A DNA stretch of 35,175 bases from Fibrobacter succinogenes (GCA_902800815.1 CADCGB010000040.1:1-35175), one strand, 5' to 3'; shown: positions 1 to 8,729, counted from the stretch's first letter. Translations and numbers: made by a program. Notes: generated by a model from the sequence alone, not told the origin.

Positions 1-1353
1 GCGGCAGTCGCGAAGGCGCCGAACGTTCAGGTGCTGAACCACGTGAACATTTTCGATTTTTCCGTTCACGACAACAGGATTGACGGCGCGTTCGGTTTCG
101 GGATAGAGAACGATACTTTTTACGCCATCGAGGCGCGTGCCGTGATTGTCGCGACGGGCGGTGCCGCCGGGCTTTATCGCCCGAACAATCCGGGATTTTC
201 ACGGCACAAGATGTGGTACCCGCCGTTCAATACGGGTGCGGGCTATGCGATGGGCATCCGTCACGGTGCCGAGATGACCACATTCGAGATGCGTTTTATT
301 GCGCTCCGTTGCAAGGACACGATTGCCCCGACGGGGACGCTCGCGCAGGGTGTGGGTGCGAAGCAGGTGAATGCGCTCGGAGAAGTTTACGAGACGAAGT
401 ACGGGATTTCTACTTCGGAACGTGTTTACGGCACGGTGTCCGAAAATCTGGAAGGCCGCGGGCCGTGCTACTTGCACACTGTCGGGATTACGCCTGAACA
501 GGAAGAATCGCTCCTGAAGGCGTACCTGAACATGGCGCCGTCGCAGACGATTCGCTGGATTGAAAACGACACGCCTTCGAAAGCGAATGTGGAAATCGAA
601 GGGACGGAACCCTACATCGTGGGCGGCCACACCGCAAGCGGTTACTGGGTCGATACAAAGCGTGCGACGACCATCGAAGGGCTCTATGCCGCTGGTGACG
701 TTGCCGGTGGTGCCCCGCAAAAGTACGTGACGGGAGCACTTGCTGAAGGTGAGATTGCTGCGAAAAGCGCGGTGGAGTATATAGAGAGTTTGTCGGCCCT
801 TCGGCTGATTCGACAAACTCATCAACCGGCTCAGGGACCTGACGTGCAGTTTAAGGTTGCTGAGCATGCCGAAGCAACCATTAAGGAGGGCGAGATTGAA
901 AACCACATCGCAGAAATCGAGAAGTTCCTCAATAACAAGAACGGCGCGGACACCGCTGAAAGTCTTGAAGAAGCAATGCAGGCGGCTATGGACACTTATG
1001 CAGGCGGCATCAAGACGGGCTATCGTTATAGCGAAAATCAACTAGCGGTTGCCCTCAGGGAAATAGAAAATATTGAGTCCCGTGTGGGTGACCTGCATGC
1101 AGACGACTTGCAAGAGGTCATGTACATCTACGAACTTAAGGAGCGCTTGACTGTCTGCAAGAGCGTAATTGCGCACCTGGCCGCACGTCACGAAACCCGT
1201 TGGCACAGCTTCGCCGAAAACACCGACTATCCCGAAAAAGACAACGAACGTTTCCGCAAGTATGTGAATTCCCGTCTCGAAAACGGACAAATTAAAATCA
1301 TCTTGCGCGAACTCACCGCAGAAGGGCAAAGGAACTATGAGCATCAGCATTGA
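1..1353 (+). CDS. aprA: Adenylylsulfate (APS) reductase alpha subunit, 5'-truncated by window edge
   Basis: The reading frame is open from base 1, so the true start lies upstream. About 450 residues are visible against roughly 620-660 for the family. The product is the FAD-binding subunit that, with AprB, reduces APS to sulfite and AMP. Family signatures are a FIALRCKDTIAPTGT-like stretch, an AAGDVAGGAPQKYVTGA flavin-binding segment, and a C-terminal helical region with FAENTDYPEKD. The stop lies inside aprB (17-bp overlap), which implies translational coupling. An in-frame 10-bp inverted repeat at 786-820 encodes a linker that looks foreign to the family. AprAB is best known from dissimilatory sulfate reducers. 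Here the cysDN, cysTWA and serine acetyltransferase genes nearby point to assimilation. A related fumarate-reductase-type flavoprotein is the alternative, but the AprB partner makes AprA much more likely. Confidence 0.88.
   Translation, partial: AAVAKAPNVQVLNHVNIFDFSVHDNRIDGAFGFGIENDTFYAIEARAVIVATGGAAGLYRPNNPGFSRHKMWYPPFNTGAGYAMGIRHGAEMTTFEMRFIALRCKDTIAPTGTLAQGVGAKQVNALGEVYETKYGISTSERVYGTVSENLEGRGPCYLHTVGITPEQEESLLKAYLNMAPSQTIRWIENDTPSKANVEIEGTEPYIVGGHTASGYWVDTKRATTIEGLYAAGDVAGGAPQKYVTGALAEGEIAAKSAVEYIESLSALRLIRQTHQPAQGPDVQFKVAEHAEATIKEGEIENHIAEIEKFLNNKNGADTAESLEEAMQAAMDTYAGGIKTGYRYSENQLAVALREIENIESRVGDLHADDLQEVMYIYELKERLTVCKSVIAHLAARHETRWHSFAENTDYPEKDNERFRKYVNSRLENGQIKIILRELTAEGQRNYEHQH
786..820. 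repeat. 10-bp inverted repeat inside aprA
   Basis: GAGTTTGTCG at 786-795 is exactly complementary to CGACAAACTC at 811-820, with a small GCCCTTCGGC hairpin between. The sequence after it (CATCAACCGGCTCAGGGACC) resembles intergenic palindromic repeats. It is translated in frame as a short linker between the flavin domain and the C-terminal helices. Confidence 0.6.
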
Positions 1354-1663
1354 TCAAGGCAAGTGCATCGGTTGCGGGCGCTGCCACGACGTTTGCCCCG
1401 GCACGTTAATCAAGATAAACGAAAACAAGAAAGCGTTTATCAAGTACCCCAAGGACTGCTGGGGTTGCACCTCGTGCATCAAGGAATGCCCGGTTCACGC
1501 TATCAGCTTCTTCCTCGGCGAAGACATCGGCGGCAAGGGCTGCAAGGTGCATACAGAAAAAGTCAAGGGAGAAAAGAACGATATCGTGCGGTGGTTTTTT
1601 GAACTGAATGACGGAAGCGTCAAGACTATCGATATCGATCCCAAGGAATCTAACAAATACTAG
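1337..1663 (+). CDS. aprB: APS reductase beta subunit, two-[4Fe-4S] ferredoxin
   Basis: This 108-residue protein has two ferredoxin cluster motifs. [12 protein letters not shown] lies at residues 10-21, and a second motif of three cysteines plus CP begins near residue 42 ([12 protein letters not shown]). It passes electrons to the AprA flavin. A short tail with a hydrophobic [11 protein letters not shown] segment follows, as in AprB. Typical dissimilatory AprB is about 150 residues, so this is a compact form. The ATG at 1337 lies inside the end of aprA and the next gene follows 10 bp after the stop, so aprA-aprB-cysD-cysN read as one operon. The electron donor to AprB (QmoABC or another) is not in the window. 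Confidence 0.85.
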   Translation: MSISIDQGKCIGCGRCHDVCPGTLIKINENKKAFIKYPKDCWGCTSCIKECPVHAISFFLGEDIGGKGCKVHTEKVKGEKNDIVRWFFELNDGSVKTIDIDPKESNKY

Positions 1664-1673
1664 GAGTTTCACA

Positions 1674-2573
1674 GTGAGCGAATTTTCACACCTCGACGAG
1701 CTGGAAGCCGAAGCCATCTACATCATTCGCGAAGTCGCTGCAGAATGCGAAAAGCCGGTGATGCTCTATTCTATCGGCAAGGACAGTTCCGTCATGTTGC
1801 ATTTGGCCATGAAGGCCTTCTACCCCGAAAAGCCGCCTTTCCCGTTCTTGCACGTGAACACCACGTGGAAGTTCCGCGAGATGATTGAGTTTCGCGACCG
1901 CACGGCGCAAAAGCTCGGCATCGAGATGCTGGAATACATCAACCAGGACGGCGTCAAGCAGGGAATCAACCCGTTTGACCACGGCGCAGCATACACCGAC
2001 ATCATGAAGACGCAGGCCTTGAAGCAGGCCTTGAACAAATACGGTTTTACCGCCGCATTTGGCGGTGGTCGCCGCGATGAAGAAAAGTCCCGCGCCAAGG
2101 AGAGGATTTTCTCTTTCCGTAATTCTGCACACGCTTGGGACCCGAAAAACCAGCGCCCGGAAATGTGGAAGCTTTACAACACCAAGATTAACAAGGGCGA
2201 AAGCATCCGCGTGTTTCCGATTTCGAACTGGACCGAAAAGGACATCTGGCAGTACATCAAGCGCGAAAAGATTGACATTGTCCCGCTGTACTTTGCGGCC
2301 CCGCGCCCGGTCGTGGTGCGTGACGGCAACATCATCATGGTGGACGACGAACGCTTCCCGCTGCGGGAAGGCGAAACGCCCGAGATTAAGTCGGTGCGTT
2401 TCCGCACGCTCGGCTGCTACCCGCTCACGGGCGGTATTGAATCGACTGCCACCACGCTTGACGAAATCATTGACGAAACCTTGAGCGCAGTATCTTCAGA
2501 ACGCACTTCCCGTGTGATTGACAACGAAGCTGCGGGCAGCATGGAACGCCGCAAGAGGGAGGGTTATTTCTAA
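1674..2573 (+). CDS. cysD: Sulfate adenylyltransferase subunit 2 (ATP sulfurylase small subunit)
   Basis: CysD makes APS from sulfate and ATP together with the GTPase CysN. The 299-residue protein carries the PP-loop SIGKDSS near residue 34 and the conserved [18 protein letters not shown] segment. The frame is open back to 1608, but GTG at 1674 is chosen because AGGAG (1662-1666) sits 7 bp upstream and the protein then begins with the usual [11 protein letters not shown] helix. The last base of its TAA stop is the first base of the cysN ATG (TAATG, 2571-2575), so the two are translationally coupled. Cytoplasmic, first step of sulfate assimilation. Confidence 0.93.
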   Translation: MSEFSHLDELEAEAIYIIREVAAECEKPVMLYSIGKDSSVMLHLAMKAFYPEKPPFPFLHVNTTWKFREMIEFRDRTAQKLGIEMLEYINQDGVKQGINPFDHGAAYTDIMKTQALKQALNKYGFTAAFGGGRRDEEKSRAKERIFSFRNSAHAWDPKNQRPEMWKLYNTKINKGESIRVFPISNWTEKDIWQYIKREKIDIVPLYFAAPRPVVVRDGNIIMVDDERFPLREGETPEIKSVRFRTLGCYPLTGGIESTATTLDEIIDETLSAVSSERTSRVIDNEAAGSMERRKREGYF

Positions 2574-4258
2574 TGAAAGGCTTGTTGAAGTTTATTACAT
2601 GCGGCAGTGTGGACGATGGAAAGTCGACGCTCATCGGGCATATCCTTTACGATTCCAAGTTGCTTTACGCTGACCAGGAAAAGGCTCTGGAACTCGACAG
2701 CAAGGTGGGTAGCCGCAGCGGAAAGATTGACTATTCCCTTTTGCTGGATGGCCTGATGGCAGAACGCGAGCAGGGCATCACCATTGACGTGGCGTATCGC
2801 TATTTCACGACGGATCGCCGCAGCTTTATTGTGGCAGACACGCCGGGGCACGAGGAATACACCCGCAACATGGCGGTGGGCGCCTCGTTTGCGGACCTCT
2901 CCGTGATTCTCGTAGATGCCTCGCAGGGCGTGCTGGTACAGACCCGCAGGCATGCCCGCATCTGCAAACTCATGGGCATCCGTTATTTTGTCTTTGCGGT
3001 CAACAAGATGGATCTTGTGGGCTACAGCCAGGAACGCTTCGAAGAAATTCTCGCGCAAATCAACGAACTTGCGGCTGAACTTTCGCTCCATAGCGTTTAC
3101 GTGATTCCGCTTTCGGCTACCGAAGGCGACAACGTGACTGTGAAATCCAAGAATATCGCCTGGTACTCGGGCAAGGCCCTCCTGGATTATCTCGAAACCA
3201 TTGATATCGACGACGCACAAGCTGAAGCAGGTTTCTACCTGCCCGTGCAACGCGTGTGCCGCCCGGACCGCACTTTCCGCGGGTTCCAGGGGCAAATCGA
3301 AGCGGGCAAAATTCGCGTGGGCGATACGGTTACAAGCCTTCCGAGCAACGAGAAGGCGACTGTCAAGGGAATCCTGCGCGGCGACAGGAATGTGGAAGAG
3401 GCTCACGTCGGTGAACCTGTCACCATCTCGCTTGATCGCGAGGTGGACGTGTCTAGAGGCTGCGTGCTTGCAAAAGACGTGGATATCGGCAGTTACAAGA
3501 AAATCAAGGCTTCGCTCCTGTGGATGGACGACGAACCGCTTTCGCTCGGCAAGGACTACCTTGTAAAACTCGGGACGAAAACGATTCCCGGAATCATAAA
3601 TAAAATTGATTATTCCGTCGATATTAATAACGGAAAACATATCAATTCCGATGCGATTGAAAAGAACGGTATTGCCGTAGTCGAGATTGTGTTTGCTGAA
3701 GCCATTGTCGTTGACCTTTTCGAGAAGCACAAGACTTTAGGTGAACTCATTCTGATTGACCGCGTGACCCATGCGACATCGGCTTGCGGCGTGGTAGAAG
3801 GCCTATTCGAAAGGCAGATTGCCGCAGGCGAAAAAGCTGAATTCGTGCAGGGCGAACGCCACGGTCGTGGAGAAATCTTCGAAGAGTTTTTCTACGATAC
3901 GGCGACACTCTCCGTGGTGAAGCAACAGCCCGTAAAGCAGCACTACACCATAGGCGATGAAATCCCGACAGTGGGGGAGAGCTACCGCTATCCCGACGAT
4001 TTCGACATCATCATCTTGCGTGACAGTGTGGCCGTGAAGGTGCGCGATAGACGCATTTCTGAAATTACGGAAGCGGGCGCGTACCTTTACGATGGCTTCC
4101 CGGTCATTAACGGGCGCGGCTTTGAAATCAAGGTCCTCTCCGACGAAGATGTGTCTCGCTTGCTTCGCGAATACGCCGAAGCGGGTGAAATTGGTCGCGA
4201 GGAATTCTTCAAAAAGTGGACAGTTTTTGACACGTATCGAAAAGTTGTGATAAAGTAA
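2573..4258 (+). CDS. cysN: Sulfate adenylyltransferase subunit 1 (GTPase subunit of ATP sulfurylase)
   Basis: An elongation-factor-like GTPase that drives APS synthesis by CysD. The P-loop GSVDDGKSTLIG is at residues 11-22, followed by the DTPGHEEYTRNM G3 motif and NKMD G4 motif. Domain 2/3 beta-barrels follow. At 561 residues it is longer than the roughly 475 of E. coli CysN. The extra C-terminal part (about residues 450-561) shows no P-loop and so is not a fused CysC APS kinase. I do not recognise that extension. The absence of APS kinase fits a route that reduces APS directly with AprAB rather than through PAPS. The gene is followed at once by a strong terminator. Confidence 0.93.
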   Translation: MKGLLKFITCGSVDDGKSTLIGHILYDSKLLYADQEKALELDSKVGSRSGKIDYSLLLDGLMAEREQGITIDVAYRYFTTDRRSFIVADTPGHEEYTRNMAVGASFADLSVILVDASQGVLVQTRRHARICKLMGIRYFVFAVNKMDLVGYSQERFEEILAQINELAAELSLHSVYVIPLSATEGDNVTVKSKNIAWYSGKALLDYLETIDIDDAQAEAGFYLPVQRVCRPDRTFRGFQGQIEAGKIRVGDTVTSLPSNEKATVKGILRGDRNVEEAHVGEPVTISLDREVDVSRGCVLAKDVDIGSYKKIKASLLWMDDEPLSLGKDYLVKLGTKTIPGIINKIDYSVDINNGKHINSDAIEKNGIAVVEIVFAEAIVVDLFEKHKTLGELILIDRVTHATSACGVVEGLFERQIAAGEKAEFVQGERHGRGEIFEEFFYDTATLSVVKQQPVKQHYTIGDEIPTVGESYRYPDDFDIIILRDSVAVKVRDRRISEITEAGAYLYDGFPVINGRGFEIKVLSDEDVSRLLREYAEAGEIGREEFFKKWTVFDTYRKVVIK

Positions 4259-4263
4259 AATAT

Positions 4264-4291
4264 AAGGTCCCCTAGCGGGGACCTTTTTTTA
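4264..4291 (+). terminator. Rho-independent terminator after cysN
   Basis: A 9-bp perfect stem AAGGTCCCC/GGGGACCTT (4264-4272 with 4277-4285), loop TAGC, followed by a T run through 4290. It ends the apr-cysDN operon just before the first copy of the shared promoter element. Confidence 0.92.
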
Positions 4292-4358
4292 TAGCAAAAA
4301 CCGATAACTCCGCATAAAATTAAAGTATTGGACAAGGTAAAAAATGCCTTCTATATTT
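4291..4358 (+). promoter_or_regulatory. Shared sulfur-regulon promoter/operator, copy 1 (porin)
   Basis: GATAA at 4303-4307, GCATAA at 4312-4317, TTGGAC (-35) at 4328-4333 and TATATT (-10) at 4352-4357, spacer 18. The same layout recurs at five other places. The box upstream of -35 is as well conserved as the promoter hexamers, so it is probably a regulator site. The expected 5' leader to the ATG at 4406 is about 40 nt. Confidence 0.85.
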
Positions 4359-4405
4359 GTGCGCACAAAAAAACAAAACAATAACCATAACCAAGGAGTT
4401 TAAGA

Positions 4406-5677
4406 ATGAACCAGAATTTTACAAAGCTCGCCGCCGCTGCGGTCATTACGACTTCCCTTTTCGCCTCCAACGTTTTCGCCCAGGATGCTGCCCCTGCAGC
4501 AGAAGCGCCTGTGGCCGCTGCCCCCGCGGCTGAAGCCCAGGCAGCAGAAGCCCCGGCTGCCGCACCTGCCGTCGAAACTCCCGTGGCCGAAGCCCCCGTT
4601 GCAGAGGCTCCGGCAGCAAGCGCTCCCGTAGCAGAAGCGCCTGCAGAGGCCGCCCCTGTTGCAGCCCCTGTGGCTGAAGCCCCGAAGGCAGAAGCTGCCG
4701 CGCCCGAAAAAGCGAAAGAAGAACCCGCTTTCAAACTCACCGGAAACGTGCAGGCGCAGGCCATCAAGGCCGTTTACGATAACGATGCCGACAACACGCT
4801 CGACAATTCCTTCTTGCGTGCAAACATCGGCGGAAAATACACTTCCGGCGATTTCGAGGCGGTAATCAACATTCGTATCTTCTCTCCGGCCTTTGGCAAC
4901 AAGGTCAAGGACGGTGACGGCAAGAACTTCAGCTTCGACAAGATCAGCGCCGATACCTACTACGCCAAGTACAAGTGGAACACCGATTTCGGCGATTTCA
5001 GTGCGCAATTCGGTCGCTTCCGTACGGACTGGACTGTTGCCGGTAACTTCGGTACCTACGTGGACGTGCACCTGAACAAGCGCGGATTCCTTGCCCGCGA
5101 TTACCAGCACGACGCTCTCGGCTTCGGCTTCGACAAGGGAATTTCTAGCTTCAGCCTGTTGCTCGGTACTTACGATAACAAGTTCGACACCGGTTACCTC
5201 CGCGCCGAAGAAACCGTGAAACTCGGCGATGCGAAAATCAGCGCCGCCTACCGCGGAAACCTTCTCGACCCGATTCAGCACACGGCAGAAGTATCGCACC
5301 GCATTGCAGGCCGCGCAAGCTACTATTTCGCGAAGAATCTCGGCCTCTACGGCGAAGTTGCCTACATCACCACGGGTGACGGCGAAAACCTCTCGGCAGC
5401 AAATGCCATCAAGTCTGAATACGCCCAGGGTACCGACTACGTTCCGTTCTTCGTGGGTGTGGAAATCCCGACTGCGGGCATCTTGAACAGCCTCTATGCG
5501 GAACTTGAATACGTTGGCGACCGTGACGAAATCCAGGCCGGTGCCGATGAACTCGCCTGGACGGTGAGCCTCATCAAGAAATTCGGCAAGCACAGCAAAA
5601 TTCAGTTGAGCGCCTACAGTGAAAAGGAACTCTCTGATGTTGCCATTGCCGCCCGCTTTACCGCAAGCATCCAGTAA
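4406..5677 (+). CDS. Porin-like outer-membrane protein with Ala/Pro/Glu-rich periplasmic linker
   Basis: This 423-residue protein has a signal peptide (about residues 1-26, ending NVFAQ), then a low-complexity linker of AEAP/APVA repeats (about 27-108). A region of alternating hydrophobic and polar strands follows (about 109-423), typical of an outer-membrane beta-barrel of the phosphate/anion-selective porin kind. The last strand ends TASIQ rather than in an aromatic residue. AAGGAG at 4393-4398 is its RBS. It stands alone between a sulfur-regulon promoter and a terminator, so it is expressed with the sulfate genes. A role in sulfate or organosulfur passage across the outer membrane is inference. 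The linker might span the periplasm or bind peptidoglycan, but no recognisable domain shows this. Confidence 0.75.
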   Translation: MNQNFTKLAAAAVITTSLFASNVFAQDAAPAAEAPVAAAPAAEAQAAEAPAAAPAVETPVAEAPVAEAPAASAPVAEAPAEAAPVAAPVAEAPKAEAAAPEKAKEEPAFKLTGNVQAQAIKAVYDNDADNTLDNSFLRANIGGKYTSGDFEAVINIRIFSPAFGNKVKDGDGKNFSFDKISADTYYAKYKWNTDFGDFSAQFGRFRTDWTVAGNFGTYVDVHLNKRGFLARDYQHDALGFGFDKGISSFSLLLGTYDNKFDTGYLRAEETVKLGDAKISAAYRGNLLDPIQHTAEVSHRIAGRASYYFAKNLGLYGEVAYITTGDGENLSAANAIKSEYAQGTDYVPFFVGVEIPTAGILNSLYAELEYVGDRDEIQAGADELAWTVSLIKKFGKHSKIQLSAYSEKELSDVAIAARFTASIQ

Positions 5678-5695
5678 TTACATCTCCAAAACCTT

Positions 5696-5730
5696 CCCCT
5701 GGCGTAACCCGCGCCGGGGGTCTTTTTTTT
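5696..5730 (+). terminator. Rho-independent terminator after porin gene
   Basis: Stem CCCCTGGCG (5696-5704) with CGCCGGGGG (5712-5720), one T-G wobble, then TC and T8. It lies between the convergent porin and bioB genes, whose stop is at 5735. Confidence 0.88.
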
Positions 5731-5734
5731 TATG

Positions 5735-6685
5735 CTAATGAGAGGCTTCGCTTTCTACTTGCCAGGTGAAGCCTGCCGCCTCAATGGTGCGGAACGTTTC
5801 TTCGAGGCTCTGGCCGCCTTCGGTGAGGTAGCCCGATGCGAATATGGAATCAGCGATTTTGAAGAGTGTCTTTTCGTGTCCCTTAAAATACACCTCGCGG
5901 CCGGCGGCGCAGCGGATGTCCGATTTCGGGAGCATCAGGCGTGCCAGGCAAAGCACCTTGATGCAGTATTCGGGCGTGAGAGCTGAAATGTCGCGGGTAG
6001 CAAGGCGCGTGCCTTCTACCGGCAGCAAGAAATTGATGGGCACCGAATCGGGATTGATTTCCAGCAATTCAAAAAGCATGTCCACCACGTCTTCGGGCGC
6101 TTCGCCCATTCCGATGATGCCACCGGAACAAATTTCGAAACCGAGGCCCTTCAACATTTTCAGGTTGTTGATTCGCTCCTGATAGGTGTGCGTCGTGCAG
6201 ATGCTCGGGTAAAAACGACGGCTACTGTTAAGGTTGTGGTTGATACGGTTGAGGCCCGCTTCTTTAAGAATCAACGCCTGCTTTTCGGTCAGGAACCCGA
6301 TGGAACAACAGATTTGCGTGTCGTTCTTTTTCATCTTGCGGATGCGTTCGGCAAGCTTTTCGATATCGTCGTCCGCAAACCGGATGCCGCTAAGCCCGAT
6401 GCAGTGCCTCGCTAAATGCATTTCGTCAACGAGGTCGTTGTCGCCATAGAGTTTTTTATCCTCTACATAGCGGTATTTTTCAATAGGAGCCTCGGAATCG
6501 CGGGACTGGGCGCAATAGGCGCAGTTCTGCGTGCAGTTTCCGCTGCGGACATTGGTGAGCAACTGGATGCTGACGCGGTTGCCTTTGTACTTGGTGCGCA
6601 ATTTATATGCTTTTTCAACAAGCGCAGACAAGAGTTCTGTGTCGGTGGTCAGAATATTAAGAACTTCTTCGCGGGTTAAAGACAT
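5735..6685 (-). CDS. bioB: Biotin synthase
   Basis: A radical-SAM enzyme that inserts sulfur into dethiobiotin, the last step of biotin synthesis. The protein is 316 residues from the ATG at 6685. The SAM-cluster motif CTQNCAYC gives cysteines 51, 55 and 58. YxxNHNLNSS-like and FEICSGGIIGMGE motifs are also present. The frame continues to a TTG at 6721, but that adds a non-family hydrophobic stretch, so the ATG is preferred. It has no strong Shine-Dalgarno sequence. No other bio gene is nearby. It is convergent with the porin gene and divergent from the sulfate-binding protein gene. Biotin synthesis uses sulfur, but the gene lacks the shared regulon element on its own strand. Confidence 0.93.
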   Translation of the reverse strand: MSLTREEVLNILTTDTELLSALVEKAYKLRTKYKGNRVSIQLLTNVRSGNCTQNCAYCAQSRDSEAPIEKYRYVEDKKLYGDNDLVDEMHLARHCIGLSGIRFADDDIEKLAERIRKMKKNDTQICCSIGFLTEKQALILKEAGLNRINHNLNSSRRFYPSICTTHTYQERINNLKMLKGLGFEICSGGIIGMGEAPEDVVDMLFELLEINPDSVPINFLLPVEGTRLATRDISALTPEYCIKVLCLARLMLPKSDIRCAAGREVYFKGHEKTLFKIADSIFASGYLTEGGQSLEETFRTIEAAGFTWQVESEASH

Positions 6686-6712
6686 TTTAAACCAAAAAAA
6701 AGATGATGCTAT

Positions 6713-6741
6713 AAAATACAAATTGCGGTTTCGTGGCTCAA
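6713..6741 (-). promoter_or_regulatory. Possible bioB promoter
   Basis: On the minus strand TTGAGC (complement of 6736-6741) and TATTTT (complement of 6713-6718) are separated by 17 bp, 27 bp upstream of the chosen bioB ATG. No clear BirA-type operator was seen. This is prediction by eye only. Confidence 0.35.
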
Positions 6742-6805
6742 TATTTGGTGCTATACTATTTTCTTATACCTAATGATAGTGTGGGACTATTTGTGGTGCG
6801 ATACT

Positions 6806-6874
6806 TATAAAAAAATCCGATAATACCGCATAAGAATTAAGTATTGGACAATGGCAAAAACGGGTTCTATATTT
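6806..6874 (+). promoter_or_regulatory. Shared sulfur-regulon promoter/operator, copy 2 (sulfate-binding protein)
   Basis: GATAA 6819-6823, GCATAA 6828-6833, TTGGAC 6844-6849, TATATT 6868-6873, spacer 18. Same spacing as the other five copies. It lies in the divergent region with bioB. Confidence 0.85.
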
Positions 6875-6926
6875 CGGCGCACAAAAGAACAACAAACAAA
6901 AAACAATAAACAAGCGAGGTATAAGA

Positions 6927-7976
6927 ATGAATCAGAATTTTGTCAAGTCCGCCATTGCGGCAAGTCTCCTGATTGCGGGAACTATCGGTTTTAGCGCATG
7001 CTCATCTTCTGACGAGCAGAAGGGCGAAACTTCTGCCAAGAAGGTCGAAAAGCAGACGCTCACCAACGTGTCTTATGACCCGACCCGCGAACTCTACGCC
7101 AACTACAACGAAGTGTTCAAGAAGCACTGGAAAGAAAAGACCGGTGGCGAAGTGGAAATCACGCAGTCTCACGGCGGTTCCGGCAAGCAGGCCCTGGAAG
7201 TGGCCAACGGTCTCGAAGCCGACGTGGTGACGCTCGCCCTCGAATTCGACGTGAACGCCGTGCACGACGCGGGCCTCATCGAAGACGGCTGGGTCAAGGA
7301 ATTCCCGCTGAACAGTTCCCCGTACACATCCACCATCGTGTTCCTGGTCCGCAAGGGCAACCCGAAGGGACTCAAGGATTGGGGCGATCTCGTGAAGCCG
7401 GGCGTTGGCATCATCACGCCGAACCCGAAAACTTCCGGTGGCGCGCGCTGGAACTACCTTGCCGCCTGGGCTTGGGCCGAGAACCAGTATAACGGCGACC
7501 AGGAAAAGGCGAAGGATTTCGTGAAGAAACTCTACGCCAACGTTCTCGTGCTTGCCTCGGGCGCTCGCGGCTCTACCACGACCTTCATCGAAAACGGCCA
7601 GGGCGACGTGTTGCTCTCCTGGGAAAACGAAGCGTTCCTTGCGCTCAAGGACTATCCGAACGATTACGAAATCGTAATCCCGAGCATCAGCATTCTGGCG
7701 GAACCCTCCGTTGCCATCGTGGACAAGGTGGTTGACAAGCGCGGTACCCGCGAACTTGCTACCGAATACCTGAGCTACCTCTACAGCGACGAGGGCCAGC
7801 ACATTGCCGCGAAGAATCATTACCGCCCCTCCAACAAGGAGATTCTCGCCCAGTACAAGGAATTCGACCCGAACGTAAACCTGTTCAGCATCGAACGCTT
7901 CGGTGGCTGGGACAAGGCGCAAAAGACGCACTTCTCCAATGGCGGCATCTTCGACCAGATTTACGAAAAGAAGTAA
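6927..7976 (+). CDS. Sulfate-binding lipoprotein of ABC transporter
   Basis: A 349-residue extracytoplasmic solute-binding protein of the Sbp/CysP family, which captures sulfate or thiosulfate for CysTWA. The signal peptide ends in a lipobox-like FSAC with the lipidated Cys at residue 25, so it is membrane-tethered. Motifs seen are [11 protein letters not shown] near the start of the mature protein, SHGGSGKQA in the ligand site, ALEFDVNAV, and the [11 protein letters not shown] and ARGSTTTF segments typical of sulfate-binding proteins. The first residues (MNQNF) match those of the porin. GAGG lies upstream of the ATG. It is monocistronic, separated from cysTWA by the opposite-strand HD gene, but both units carry the same promoter element. 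Sbp and CysP cannot be told apart by eye. Confidence 0.92.
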   Translation: MNQNFVKSAIAASLLIAGTIGFSACSSSDEQKGETSAKKVEKQTLTNVSYDPTRELYANYNEVFKKHWKEKTGGEVEITQSHGGSGKQALEVANGLEADVVTLALEFDVNAVHDAGLIEDGWVKEFPLNSSPYTSTIVFLVRKGNPKGLKDWGDLVKPGVGIITPNPKTSGGARWNYLAAWAWAENQYNGDQEKAKDFVKKLYANVLVLASGARGSTTTFIENGQGDVLLSWENEAFLALKDYPNDYEIVIPSISILAEPSVAIVDKVVDKRGTRELATEYLSYLYSDEGQHIAAKNHYRPSNKEILAQYKEFDPNVNLFSIERFGGWDKAQKTHFSNGGIFDQIYEKK

Positions 7977-7983
7977 GCCAGGT

Positions 7984-8018
7984 TGTCATTCTGGAGCCTC
8001 GAAGAGGCGATAGAATCT
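7984..8018. repeat. REP-like intergenic repeat (reverse orientation)
   Basis: TGTCATTCTGGAGCCTCGAAGAGGCGATAGAATCT-type element (a 35-bp unit; only its outline is given). Read on the minus strand it matches the repeat at 15887-15922 closely: GAT-C-CTATCG, a short CCT/AGG hairpin, then CCAG-ATGACA. Confidence 0.6.
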
Positions 8019-8040
8019 AGAGCCAAATTGTCATAGCGAA

Positions 8041-8069
8041 AATCCCTGCTCTTCGGAGCGGGGATTTTT
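8041..8069 (+). terminator. Rho-independent terminator after sulfate-binding protein gene
   Basis: Stem AATCCCTGCTC (8041-8051) with GAGCGGGGATT (8056-8066), a stable TTCG loop, then a T run to 8069. It may also serve the convergent HD-domain gene, with a weaker T run on that strand. Confidence 0.9.
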
Positions 8070-8090
8070 GATATTTTAAGTTTTATTCCT

Positions 8091-8666
8091 TTATTGAGCC
8101 CCGGCGTTCCCCGCCAGGCCGATTTCTGCGGCGTGTTCGCGCATGCCCTCGATGCAGATGGCGGCGACGTCTTTCACGTCCATGCCGAGCAGGGCGCAGC
8201 CTTTCAAAATGTAGTCGCGGTTGCACTTGGCGGCGAATTTCTTGTCCTTGAACTTTTTAATGAAACTTTTCACTTCCAGGTCCAGGATGCCGTTGGGGCG
8301 CATTCTCGCGCAGGCCTGGATGATTCCGGTGAGTTCGTCGACGGTGAACAGGCTCTTTTCCATGTTGGTTTTGGGTTCCACCTGATTCACGATTTCAAAA
8401 CCGTGCGCCAAAATGGCACGCACGTCTTCTTCGGAGACGCCTTGTGCGAGCAGTTCCTTTTCGGTGTGCTGCAGGTGTTCTTCGGGGAATTCCTGGTAGT
8501 CGTAATCGTGCAGGTAGCCCACGGCCTGCCAGTGTTCAACGTCTTCGCCGAAATGCTTGGCCATCGCGCCCATGGCATAGCATACGTTGAGGGAATGGAT
8601 GACCAGCGATTCTTCGGTTACGTGGCCCTTGTTGATTTCTTTTGCGCGTTCAAGTGTCAAGCTCAT
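8091..8666 (-). CDS. HD-domain (HDIG-like) metal-dependent hydrolase
   Basis: A 191-residue soluble protein of the HD phosphohydrolase superfamily. His24 lies in the first helix (VIHSLNV), and the metal-binding HD pair is at residues 53-54 (GYLHDYDYQ). A later histidine in the AILAHGFEIV segment also fits. Proteins of this short HDIG type are often annotated as hydrolases of unknown substrate. GGAG stands upstream of the ATG at 8666. It is on the opposite strand to the sulfur genes, between two regulon units, and lacks the shared promoter element. Nothing in the sequence ties it to sulfur metabolism. Confidence 0.82.
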   Translation of the reverse strand: MSLTLERAKEINKGHVTEESLVIHSLNVCYAMGAMAKHFGEDVEHWQAVGYLHDYDYQEFPEEHLQHTEKELLAQGVSEEDVRAILAHGFEIVNQVEPKTNMEKSLFTVDELTGIIQACARMRPNGILDLEVKSFIKKFKDKKFAAKCNRDYILKGCALLGMDVKDVAAICIEGMREHAAEIGLAGNAGAQ

Positions 8667-8729
8667 TTGAATTCTCCGATTTTGTCGGTAATATAAATAA
8701 TTTGGGGCGCCTATTGCACCCTGTTTGTT

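Noticed and set aside
2570..3730. Long minus-strand reading frame of 386 codons opposite cysN
   Set aside because: It mirrors cysN, whose GTPase motifs are clear, and the minus frame shows no family features or ribosome site. The same applies to the long antisense frames opposite the sulfate-binding protein, the desulfurase, DUF1846 and htpG genes.
2573..4258. CysN-CysC fusion
   Set aside because: The protein is longer than usual, but the C-terminal extension has no P-loop or other APS kinase motif.
6686..6721. TTG start adding 12 residues to BioB
   Set aside because: The extension is not part of the family and overlaps the likely -10 region; the ATG at 6685 fits BioB.
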